Shown: positions 18,207-25,838 of the stretch, piece by piece
How the letters are laid out: the number at the start of each line of letters is the position of its first letter
Position numbering within the stretch: position 1 is the stretch's first letter
Assembly (NCBI RefSeq): GCF_015645095.1
Contig: NZ_JADOTW010000002.1
Location: 122,641-186,640, forward strand
Source: Halomonas sp. 328
Lineage (GTDB): Bacteria > Pseudomonadota > Gammaproteobacteria > Pseudomonadales > Halomonadaceae
Direction: 5' to 3'
Length of the DNA: 64,000 nt
Program-made: the position numbers and the translations under genes
Notes under the pieces: model-generated
What the model saw: the letters and a program-made list of their open reading frames with translations, nothing else
Databases searched by the model: none
Told to the model about the DNA's origin: nothing

Positions 18207-19166
18207 ATGGGACTGTTTCTGATACTGGGGGCCTTGACCCTGATTCTCGCGGCCTGGATCTGCTGGTTGGCGGCACGCCGTGAACTGGCCCAGTCGCATG
18301 AGGAGCGGCTGGAGCCGAGTTGGAGCCCCCATGAAGAGGAGCGGGAGGCGATGCCGGACGCGGCCGGACAGCACGCCATGCAGCGCCATCATGCGTATCT
18401 GGAGTCGCGTCTGCTGGGGGGAGGGCGCAGCCTGTGGCGCAAGCAGGCCAGCCGGCGGCCCTGGTTGGCCGAGCTGGCGCTGCTCCTGCGCCAGGCGGGA
18501 TTCATCGGCACGCGCGCCCAGGTACAGGTCATGGGGGCGGTACTCCTGGTGGTGCTGGGGGCGGTGGCCTGTGGTTCCCTCTACGGCTGGCAGCAGGGGC
18601 AGCCCGGGGTGCGGGTCGCCCTCAGTGGCATCGCCTTCGGCCTGTTGGCCGGCGTCATGGGGTGGTGGTGGATCAAGGCCGCCCGGGCCCGGCGCACCGC
18701 TCGCCTCGAGGAGGAGGTGGAGATGGTGGTCCAGGTCACTCGCATGCTCTGGGATGCCGGCATGACCCTGGAAGGGGTATTGCGAAGCCTGATCATCAAC
18801 CTGGCGCCCATCGCCCCGGAATCGGTGCGCGAGCTGCGCCTGGCCTTGCAGCGCATCGAGGCCGGCCAGGCCCGGGAGGAGGTCCTGGAGGCGTTGGCGG
18901 AGGTGCAGTGTTGCGAGGGGCTCCAGGACCTGCTCAAGCTGTTGGCCCAGGTATCGGCCTCCGGGGGCGGGGCGCGCCAGTCGCTGATGACGCTCAGCGC
19001 CCTGATTCGGGACCGCCGTCGCACCCGTATCCAGGAGGTGGTCACCAAGCTCTCCGGCAAGATGTCGCTGGTGATGATGCTGTTTCTCTTTCCGGCGCTG
19101 CTGATCGTGCTGGCCGGGCCGGCGGTGGTCAATCTGGGTGGGCTATTCGACGCCCTGGGGAACTAA
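18207..19166 (+). CDS. tadC: Tad inner-membrane platform protein TadC
   Basis: A 319-residue membrane protein with a T2SSF domain, partner of TadB. It has an N-terminal helix (LFLILGALTLILAAWICWLA), two further helices near residues 110-155 and a C-terminal pair (LVMMLFLFPALLIVLAGPAV). The cytoplasmic F domain includes MVVQVTRMLWDAGMTLEGVL and LLKLLAQVSASGGGARQSL. The ATG at 18207 follows AGGGG; an upstream TTG at 18159 would add a charged stretch before the first helix and is less likely. The 64-base gap after tadB contains a short direct repeat (TAGTCATTGA twice) and no gene. Confidence 0.9.
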   Translation: MGLFLILGALTLILAAWICWLAARRELAQSHEERLEPSWSPHEEEREAMPDAAGQHAMQRHHAYLESRLLGGGRSLWRKQASRRPWLAELALLLRQAGFIGTRAQVQVMGAVLLVVLGAVACGSLYGWQQGQPGVRVALSGIAFGLLAGVMGWWWIKAARARRTARLEEEVEMVVQVTRMLWDAGMTLEGVLRSLIINLAPIAPESVRELRLALQRIEAGQAREEVLEALAEVQCCEGLQDLLKLLAQVSASGGGARQSLMTLSALIRDRRRTRIQEVVTKLSGKMSLVMMLFLFPALLIVLAGPAVVNLGGLFDALGN

Positions 19167-19171
19167 AAAAG

Positions 19172-19861
19172 ATGTGCAAACGACGCTACCTTTCTCGCCT
19201 ATTGCCCCTCGCCGTGGCGCTGCTGCTGGGGGGCTGCACCACCACCACCACGCTGGTCTCGGACGCCCGCACGCCCAACGAGTCACGCCAGGAGGCACGG
19301 GGCTCCTGCGGCGAGCGTTATGGCGGCGAGGTGGGTGTCCAACTGGCGATGATTCGCCAACAGCTCGATGACGAGCGTCCTCGGGCCGCCCTGGCCTATC
19401 TCGATACCTACGGTTTCGACTATCCGGATGCCAAGCTGCTGCGGGCCGAGGCGCTGCGGCGCATCGACGAGCGCGCCCTGGCGGACCGGGTCTACGAGGA
19501 GTTGCGCCGTACCTGCCTGGCGGCGGATGCCTATCGGGGGCTGGCCCTGAACGCGGCCAACCGCGGCGTCCTCGACGAGGCCCTGTCGCTGATGCAGCAG
19601 GCTCGCGACCGTCGACCCGCGGATGCCCGGATCCGCAATGACCTGGGCTATCTGCTGCTGCTGGGCGGCGATCATCCCGGGGCGCGTCGGCAGTTCCTGA
19701 CCGCTCTCGAGCTCGATGAAGGCCAGCGCAATGCGGCCACCAACCTGGTGCTCAGCCTGATGCAGGAGGGGCGTCCGGACGAGGCCCAGCGCATGGCGCG
19801 TCGCTATGGCGTGGATGGCGCCCTGCTGGCGCAGCTGCGCCAGATGGAAACCAATGACTGA
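19172..19861 (+). CDS. tadD: TPR lipoprotein TadD
   Basis: A 229-residue predicted lipoprotein with lipobox LLGGC followed by a Thr-rich stretch. TPR-like helical repeats fill the rest (about 70-220: AALAYLDTYGFDYPDAKLLR; RIRNDLGYLLLLGGDHPGAR; NAATNLVLSLMQEGRPDEA). TadD proteins act as pilotins or assembly factors for the Tad secretin. It starts five bases after the tadC stop and is probably coupled to it. Confidence 0.88.
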   Translation: MCKRRYLSRLLPLAVALLLGGCTTTTTLVSDARTPNESRQEARGSCGERYGGEVGVQLAMIRQQLDDERPRAALAYLDTYGFDYPDAKLLRAEALRRIDERALADRVYEELRRTCLAADAYRGLALNAANRGVLDEALSLMQQARDRRPADARIRNDLGYLLLLGGDHPGARRQFLTALELDEGQRNAATNLVLSLMQEGRPDEAQRMARRYGVDGALLAQLRQMETND

Positions 19862-19895
19862 CGATACGCAACAGCGTACGCAAGGGGTTGCTCAT

Positions 19896-20216
19896 ATGAA
19901 TGGATTCATCAAGATTTCCGCCTCCTGTCTGGTGATGCTCGGCCTGGGGCTGGGCGGCTCGGCACTGGCTCAGGGGACGACCGCGGATTCCCGGGGCGAA
20001 TCCCACGGGCGGAGTCAGGAGTCGGCGCCGCGCGTGACCGCCGGTTCCCGTTCGGTACAGGGCATGCTGGAACTGCAGCGCAGCCAGCAACTCGCCTCGC
20101 CGCACCGCCAGCACGTCTCGGGGGATGTCCAGGCGCGCATCTATCGGCGCTATGTGGAGAGCTTCTCCCACCCGATTCCCGAGCGCTATATCGATACCCG
20201 CTTCTCCGGTCAGTAA
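19896..20216 (+). CDS. Small secreted protein of Tad loci (DUF3613-like)
   Basis: A 106-residue protein with a signal peptide (MNGFIKISASCLVMLGLGLG, cleavage near ALAQG). It ends in MLELQRSQQLASPHRQHVSG, then RIYRRYVESFSHPIPE. That pattern matches my memory of DUF3613, a short family often found beside tadD, but no search was run. The ATG at 19896 has AAGGGG eight bases upstream. No enzymatic motif is seen; a periplasmic accessory role in pilus assembly is likely. Confidence 0.75.
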   Translation: MNGFIKISASCLVMLGLGLGGSALAQGTTADSRGESHGRSQESAPRVTAGSRSVQGMLELQRSQQLASPHRQHVSGDVQARIYRRYVESFSHPIPERYIDTRFSGQ

Positions 20217-20228
20217 CGGGACACGACC

Positions 20229-21986
20229 ATGAGCTTCTACCGCAGGGAAGCGGGCCCCCGTCGCCAGCGCGGGGCCATCGGTTTGATGGCGGCCTTCGTG
20301 TTGCTGCTGATGATCAGTTGTATCGCCTTGGCCCTGGATACCGGACGGCTCTATATGGAGAAGCGGAATCTCCAACGTATCGCCGATCTGGCGGCGCTGG
20401 AGGTGGCTGGACGCTCCGAGCTTTCGATCGCCCATCTCACCGACGATGAACTGACGGCCGCGGCAGTCGATGCAGTAGCGAACAATTCAGGCGCCAGCCG
20501 CAGTGTCGTCATCAGTGGCGAGGGCAAAGATTCGTATATTGTTGGTGCGCAGGGCGGTGGCCTATGCCTAAGAAACAATAGGCGAGAGTTTCACCCTGTC
20601 GAAAATGGGATTATTTCATGTGAAACCCTCTCCGGGGAACTCAGTGGTGTGGCCGCTCGCCAGGCGATTCAGGTCACCGTGTCCTTAAAAACCTCGGCAA
20701 GCCTGATTCCCGCCTTGATGGGAAGCGATGATGTGCCTTTGGTTGCGCAGGCCACGGCTCAACAAAAGCCTCGAGAGGATATCGTTTCTTTTTCGATTGG
20801 TTCGCGGCTGCTCTCCACGGAGGGCGATGGGCTGCTAGGTGCGTTATTTGGAGAGGATTTTAGGCTGGATGCCGCCGGATATCAGGGGTTGGCCAATACC
20901 TCAATTTCACTGCTTGATCTGATTGATCTGGCGGCCGATGTTGGGACCGGAGATGGTTTGCTCCAGGGCGTTGCTCTCAAGTTAAGTGAGCTGGCTAGCC
21001 TTGAGCAGCTGGATGCTGTCGTTAGAGGTGATGATAATGCCATTGGCTTGTCTGTTAGCCTTTTTCAGGATGCATTGAACCAATTCGTTGGCCTTGGTTT
21101 GTCTGAAGTTGAATTGGCGGATATTGTTGCTTTGGATCCGACTGCAAGCAGCGAGGCATTGAATGCCCAGGTCAGTCTTGCCTCATTGCTGGAGGTGATG
21201 GCTTTTGTCGGTGATGGTGCCTTTATTAATGTCGAAGACCTTGGGGTTAGCCTTGGAGGTTTAGGTGGAGTGTCGGCCGAGCTTCGAGTTATTGAACCCC
21301 CACAAATTGCGGTAGGTCCGATTGGATGTTCGAATGGCAGTCTCTATGACTGCGATGGCGAGTGGGTCACCGAGGCGTCAACCGGCCAGGTAAAGCTTGG
21401 TCTAGCGACAAGCATTGGAATATCCGCTCTAGCAACGGTGGACTTGATGATCGAGGCTGTTGCTGGCGGAGCAAGGGCGGGCGTAGACAACGCCCGGGTG
21501 GATTATTCGGAACAGGAGGCAGATTTGGAGGTGGCTGCCTATCACCAGCCGGTTGGAACAAGAATAAATGTCGGACTTTCTCTTTTATCTAGCTCTTCGT
21601 CACTGGCTTCATGGATGGATGAGGGTGAAGTAGATAGCTGGTCAGGTTATGAAATGACACCCTCTCCGGCGTCGGTGGGCTGGGATTATGGTGGAGGGGC
21701 TGGTGTCAAGGAGGTTGCCTTTACCTCAGCGAACAATGGTGGCGACCTTGCAGATGCGCTGGTCTCTTCGTTGGGTGATGTTGATTTGAAAGTCAAAGTC
21801 TGGTTTATTGAGATTGATGTTAGTGCTGAAGAGTTAATCGATGCCCTTTCTCCAGTGATATCTGATCTGGTCGATTCTGTTATCTCTCCCATTTTCTCCC
21901 TTCTTGGCCTAAGTGTTGGAGAAGCGGACGTCCGCATTATCGATTTTCAACCCGGTAGCGTTGGTGGAGCGGAGCTGGTGCTATGA
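20229..21986 (+). CDS. tadG: TadG-like pseudopilin/anchor protein with long variable domain
   Basis: A 585-residue protein with a basic N-terminus and a TadE/TadG-type hydrophobic segment (IGLMAAFVLLLMISCIALAL, then DTGRLYMEKRNLQRIADLAA). That is the conserved head of Tad-like (DUF2134/TadG) proteins. The remaining ~520 residues form a predicted extracytoplasmic domain rich in small and acidic residues, without a von Willebrand motif that I can see. Base composition is unlike its neighbours: two 60-base lines counted inside it (21061 and 21841) are 43-45 percent GC, against about 73 percent in a line of the next gene (22801). It overlaps the tadE-like gene by four bases. It is probably a minor pilin, tip or anchor component. 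Confidence 0.8.
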   Translation: MSFYRREAGPRRQRGAIGLMAAFVLLLMISCIALALDTGRLYMEKRNLQRIADLAALEVAGRSELSIAHLTDDELTAAAVDAVANNSGASRSVVISGEGKDSYIVGAQGGGLCLRNNRREFHPVENGIISCETLSGELSGVAARQAIQVTVSLKTSASLIPALMGSDDVPLVAQATAQQKPREDIVSFSIGSRLLSTEGDGLLGALFGEDFRLDAAGYQGLANTSISLLDLIDLAADVGTGDGLLQGVALKLSELASLEQLDAVVRGDDNAIGLSVSLFQDALNQFVGLGLSEVELADIVALDPTASSEALNAQVSLASLLEVMAFVGDGAFINVEDLGVSLGGLGGVSAELRVIEPPQIAVGPIGCSNGSLYDCDGEWVTEASTGQVKLGLATSIGISALATVDLMIEAVAGGARAGVDNARVDYSEQEADLEVAAYHQPVGTRINVGLSLLSSSSSLASWMDEGEVDSWSGYEMTPSPASVGWDYGGGAGVKEVAFTSANNGGDLADALVSSLGDVDLKVKVWFIEIDVSAEELIDALSPVISDLVDSVISPIFSLLGLSVGEADVRIIDFQPGSVGGAELVL

Positions 21987-22417
21987 AAAAGATCACGGGG
22001 CGTGGCAAGCAGGACGGGGCAGTGGCGATCGAATTCGTGATTGTTTTTCCGCTGTTTTTGATGATCTTTTATGCCATCGTCAGCTACAGCATTATCTTCG
22101 TAGGGATGCAGAATCTGCACAGTGTCAGTGCCGAAGCGGCCCGGGCGGTGGTCTCGCTAGAGCGCGATGAGGGTGGGCTACCCGATATCGATGATATCGA
22201 GGGTGTGATCGAAGAAGTTCTGCTTGAGCGAGGCGTTGGGGCCGGGGAGTTGGCCGATCTATGCAATGGATCACCGGCGTTGATAGGCCGCGTGCTGGAG
22301 GTATGCCTGCAGATCAAGATCGATGATCTATCGCTTCCCCAACTGAAGCTTCCCGGTATTCCCTTCTCCATTCCTCATCTGGATACGATCACCTCCACTT
22401 CGAGTATCCGCCTATGA
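21983..22417 (+). CDS. tadE: TadE-like pseudopilin
   Basis: A 144-residue pseudopilin. The leader KQDGAVAIEFVIVFPLFLM has the Gly cleavage site, the conserved Glu at +5 and the hydrophobic helix of TadE proteins. The segment QNLHSVSAEAARAVV then matches the TadE core. It overlaps both neighbours by four bases (ATGA), so tadG-tadE-sensor are one translationally coupled unit. Processing would need a prepilin peptidase encoded elsewhere. Confidence 0.85.
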   Translation: MKKITGRGKQDGAVAIEFVIVFPLFLMIFYAIVSYSIIFVGMQNLHSVSAEAARAVVSLERDEGGLPDIDDIEGVIEEVLLERGVGAGELADLCNGSPALIGRVLEVCLQIKIDDLSLPQLKLPGIPFSIPHLDTITSTSSIRL

Positions 22418-24714
22418 GCTTCAGGCGCCTGCTCTCGTCGCTGGCATTTTGGCTGCTCCTCGGCGGAGCCGGTCAGGCCCTGGCTGCTCACCAGACCCTG
22501 GTGATCGCCCCGGGCAGTCCCGGGCATCGCCAGGATGCTCCCCTGGTACAGGCGCTGATCGACGAGATCGAGGCGAGTGGCCATCATGCGGAAGTGGCCT
22601 ACCTGCGTCACCAGGGGGGGCGGGGCCTGCCGGCGGAGCAGACCCTGGCGTTGGCCCGCGGCATGCCGTCCCCGAGGCTTGTCCTGCTGCATGATCCCGC
22701 GGTGGCCTTCTATCGGCGCCATGCCGATACCTTAGGGGCGACGGACGTGGTGGCTTATGGGGCCTTCGATCCCGAGCATCACGACTGGCTCGCCGAGCGG
22801 GGTATTCCCCGGGTCGACCTGGGGCCGGCACTACGGCGCGGCCTCGCCTGGGTGGCTCATCTGGAGCAGGCGCCGCTGGCGCTGTGGGTCGAGAGCGAGG
22901 CCGCCGCGACAACACTCTCGGCATCCGTGGCCGGGAGCCTGGAGCGGGCCGGCCACCGGTTGCGCTGGGAGACGTTGAGTCGTGATGCCTTGCCCTGGGC
23001 CGAGCGGCGCCTGGCTTCCGGCGACGTCGTGCGCGATGTGGGCTTCCTGGTCGCGCCTCCCTCGCCCGAGGTACGACGCCGCGCCGAGGTACTGCGCCGT
23101 CAGGGATGGCGCCTCTGGTGCCTGGATCCGGCCTGGCTGGAGGCCGGCTGTCTCGGTGGCATCATCGTCGACGCAGCGGCGGCGGCCGGCCAACTGCTGG
23201 ACGCCCTGGACGAGGAGGGGGGCAGCGTCCTCGCCGCTCCCGCCACGCCTCGTGTTCACTACACCCAGCGCCAACGGGCCGCCGGTCAGGGGGTTGCCAT
23301 CTTCGGCATGAGCGAGGCCCTGGCGGAGCGCCAGCGTCGGGGTGGCTGGTTCGTCGGCGTGGCGGTGGGGGCCGGGGTACTGGCCCTGGTGCTGTTGCTC
23401 GCGGCCGGCTGGGCAGAAGTGCGACGTCGTCGACGCCGACGCCAGCTGCAACTGGATGAACGCACCCGGCTCCCCGAGTGGCCGGCCCTGGCGGCGCGCA
23501 TGAACCGCTACCTCGAGCAGGACTACCGCTTCCAGCTGTGCTGGATCGGCTTCGATCGACTGGCCCAGCTGGAGGCGTCCGAAGACCTTACCCTGGCGAA
23601 CCGACTCCTGCCCGCCCTGGCCCAGCGCCTGCGCAAGCTGGTGGGGGGGCAGGCCTATCTGGCCCGCCTCGAGGGCGGCGCCTTCGCGGTAATGACCTTC
23701 TTTACCGACGGGCCCCAGGCACGGCTGTTCATGGAGCGTTTGCAGCGGGGGCTCAACGACAGCATCGAGCTGGGCGGCGAGCGGCATCTGCTGCTGCCGC
23801 GACTCGGGGTGGTCGAGAGCCTGGGGGAGGGGGATAGCCCGCCAGGCCTGCTGCAGGCGGCGGCCTGTGCGGCGGATCGGGTATTGCGTGAGGGAGAGCG
23901 TCGCCCCTGCTGGTTTCGCCCCGGTGAGCTGGACGCGGCCAGCCAGCAGGCGGCCCTGCTCGACGAGCTTGGCCGTGGCGTCCGGCATGCCGCGGAGCAG
24001 TTCCAGGTTCGGGTGACTCCCTTCTATCGGCTGGGCAATCGGCAACTCGCCGGTGGCAGTTTTCAGCTCGAGTGGCGGCACCCCCGCTGGGGCGTCATCG
24101 CGCCGGCTACCTGGCGTCCCCTGGCCCGTATGAACCAGGACATCCTCGGGGTCGAGCGCTACCTGCTCAGCGTCGGCCTGCGCCAGTTGAGCGAACAGTC
24201 GCCGGGGCCGGGGTTGAGCTGGAGTTTCCCGATCAGCGCCCAGCACCTGGAGTCGCCGCTCTTCAGCGATTGGCTGGAGGCGCGCTGCGAGGAGCGGGGT
24301 GTGCCGCTCGGCAGCGTCGAGCTTTGCGTGGATGAGCTGGCGTTACCGCCCAGTGATGTGGCCCTGCAGAGCCTGCACCGGCTGCGTGAGCTGGGGGTGG
24401 GGCTCTCCATCGACGGGGACCAGGAGGGGGTCGAGCTGCTGGCCCTGCTGCGCCTGCCCATCACCGTGCTGCGGCTGCCCGGGGAGCTGGCGCGGGGCCT
24501 GCCCGCCAATCAACGGGCGCTGTTGCTGCTCAAGGGGATTCGCGAGACGGCGGTGATGCTGGGCGTCAGGGTCATCGTGACCGGCCTCGACAATGCCGAT
24601 CGGTTGAGCAGTGTGCGTGGCTTGGGCTATCAGTGGGGCAGTGGCCCCCTGCTGGGCGACGCCGAGCCATTGGAGTCGCTGCTGCGGCGTCAGGCCGACT
24701 CCCTGACCCGTTGA
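22414..24714 (+). CDS. Membrane protein: periplasmic sensor-like region + degenerate GGDEF + degenerate EAL
   Basis: A 766-residue protein. It has a signal peptide (to about residue 25), a periplasmic region (26-300) resembling ABC-transporter substrate-binding folds (TLVIAPGSPGHRQDAPLVQ), one membrane helix (about 311-332) and an Arg-rich stop. A GGDEF-like domain covers about 345-480 and an EAL-like domain about 505-760. Both signatures are lost: RLEGGAFAVM replaces GG(D/E)EF (about 420). In the EAL part LEWRHPRWG replaces EALxRW (about 552), DGDQEG stands where DDFGTG is usual (about 667), and VTGLDNADR replaces AEGVE (about 719). Catalysis of c-di-GMP synthesis or hydrolysis is therefore unlikely. 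Its overlap with tadE ties it to pilus control. Confidence 0.8.
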   Translation: MSFRRLLSSLAFWLLLGGAGQALAAHQTLVIAPGSPGHRQDAPLVQALIDEIEASGHHAEVAYLRHQGGRGLPAEQTLALARGMPSPRLVLLHDPAVAFYRRHADTLGATDVVAYGAFDPEHHDWLAERGIPRVDLGPALRRGLAWVAHLEQAPLALWVESEAAATTLSASVAGSLERAGHRLRWETLSRDALPWAERRLASGDVVRDVGFLVAPPSPEVRRRAEVLRRQGWRLWCLDPAWLEAGCLGGIIVDAAAAAGQLLDALDEEGGSVLAAPATPRVHYTQRQRAAGQGVAIFGMSEALAERQRRGGWFVGVAVGAGVLALVLLLAAGWAEVRRRRRRRQLQLDERTRLPEWPALAARMNRYLEQDYRFQLCWIGFDRLAQLEASEDLTLANRLLPALAQRLRKLVGGQAYLARLEGGAFAVMTFFTDGPQARLFMERLQRGLNDSIELGGERHLLLPRLGVVESLGEGDSPPGLLQAAACAADRVLREGERRPCWFRPGELDAASQQAALLDELGRGVRHAAEQFQVRVTPFYRLGNRQLAGGSFQLEWRHPRWGVIAPATWRPLARMNQDILGVERYLLSVGLRQLSEQSPGPGLSWSFPISAQHLESPLFSDWLEARCEERGVPLGSVELCVDELALPPSDVALQSLHRLRELGVGLSIDGDQEGVELLALLRLPITVLRLPGELARGLPANQRALLLLKGIRETAVMLGVRVIVTGLDNADRLSSVRGLGYQWGSGPLLGDAEPLESLLRRQADSLTR

Positions 24715-24737
24715 GGGGGAGCGCCACCCTGAATGAT

Positions 24738-24761
24738 TCGGCCCCGCCGAGGCGGGGCCGA
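24738..24761. terminator. Bidirectional hairpin between convergent genes
   Basis: 11-bp GC-rich inverted repeat (24738-24748 with 24751-24761; the innermost pairs probably open to a four-base loop) between the end of the Tad cluster and the convergent L,D-transpeptidase gene. No strong T-run on either side. Confidence 0.6.
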
Positions 24762-24779
24762 TGGATGGGGCCGGGCAGA

Positions 24780-25787
24780 TCAGTGGAAGGCCACTTCCAC
24801 GACCTCGTAGATCCCCTCCAGGCTGGGTTCCGCTTCGGGAAGCGCGGGCACCGCTTCGGCCTCCCTGAGCACGGCAACCGGCTGGCCGCTGGGCTGTTCC
24901 ACCGCCTGGCGCAGCTGTGCATAGTCGACGGGCGGCTCCTCGTCGCCGAAGGCGCGGCTCAGCACCTCCAGGGCATTGAGCACCGGCTCGAAGCTCGCCT
25001 CGTTCTCCTCCAGGGCCGGATAGGCCTGCACCATCAGGGTGTCGCCATCCCAGCCCGCCTTGAAGGGCTGGTCGATGATATTGACCCGGGTGCCGTTGGG
25101 CACGCGCTCGTAGAGGCTCTCGATATCCTCCGGGAACATGCGGATGCAGCCGCGGCTGACCCGCATGCCGACGCCGTCCGGCTGGTTGGTGCCATGGATC
25201 AGGTAGCTGGGCAGGCCCAGCAGGATGGCATGGCGTCCCAGGGGGTTGTCGGGCCCCGGCGGCACGATGGACGGGGCCGGCTCGCCCCGGGCGGCGGCCT
25301 CCTCGCGCATGGAGCGGGGCGGCGACCAGGCCGGGTCCTTGACCTTGACGGTGGTGCGGGTCACGCCCACCGGGGTGGCGAAGCCGTCACGGCCCACGCT
25401 GATCGGGTAGGTTTCGACGCGACCCGGATCATTGGCCGGATAGTAGTAGAGGCGCAGCTCCGAGAGGTTGATGACGATGCCTTCCCGGGGGGCATCCGGC
25501 AGCACGAACCGGGACGGCAGCACCACTTCGGTGCCCTCGCCGGGATACCACAGGCTGACCTCCGGGTTGGCGCGCTGGATCTCGTCGAAGCCGAGGTTAT
25601 GGCGCCGGGCGATATCCAGCAGGGTGTCCTCTTCGGCGGCGGTGATGGTGCGCACCTCGCCGATCACATCGCCCTGTTCGGGAAGGGCGTAGTGCCCGCG
25701 GGGCAGCTCATCGGCCCAGGCGAGGGCGGGCACGACCAGCGCCAGGGAGAGGGAGAGGGGGGCAAGGCCCCGGTATAACGGTCTCAT
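24780..25787 (-). CDS. L,D-transpeptidase, ErfK/YbiS/YcfS type with LysM-like domain
   Basis: A 335-residue periplasmic enzyme that can attach the murein lipoprotein to peptidoglycan or make 3-3 crosslinks. The signal peptide ends near ALAWA (residue 25). A LysM-like binding region (about 43-90: TAAEEDTLLDIARRHNLGFD) is followed by the YkuD domain (about 102-235) with His198 in YLIHGTN and Cys214 in SRGCIRM. A Glu/Pro-rich C-terminal tail extends beyond the family core. The ATG at 25787 is chosen because AGGAA lies eight bases upstream. The window also encodes a likely substrate, the Lpp-type lipoprotein at 6083. Confidence 0.92.
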   Translation of the reverse strand: MRPLYRGLAPLSLSLALVVPALAWADELPRGHYALPEQGDVIGEVRTITAAEEDTLLDIARRHNLGFDEIQRANPEVSLWYPGEGTEVVLPSRFVLPDAPREGIVINLSELRLYYYPANDPGRVETYPISVGRDGFATPVGVTRTTVKVKDPAWSPPRSMREEAAARGEPAPSIVPPGPDNPLGRHAILLGLPSYLIHGTNQPDGVGMRVSRGCIRMFPEDIESLYERVPNGTRVNIIDQPFKAGWDGDTLMVQAYPALEENEASFEPVLNALEVLSRAFGDEEPPVDYAQLRQAVEQPSGQPVAVLREAEAVPALPEAEPSLEGIYEVVEVAFH

Positions 25788-25838
25788 GGTCAATTCCTAT
25801 GCTTTGCCATCATGGGCAGCCTTCCTGGCCGCCCCGGG

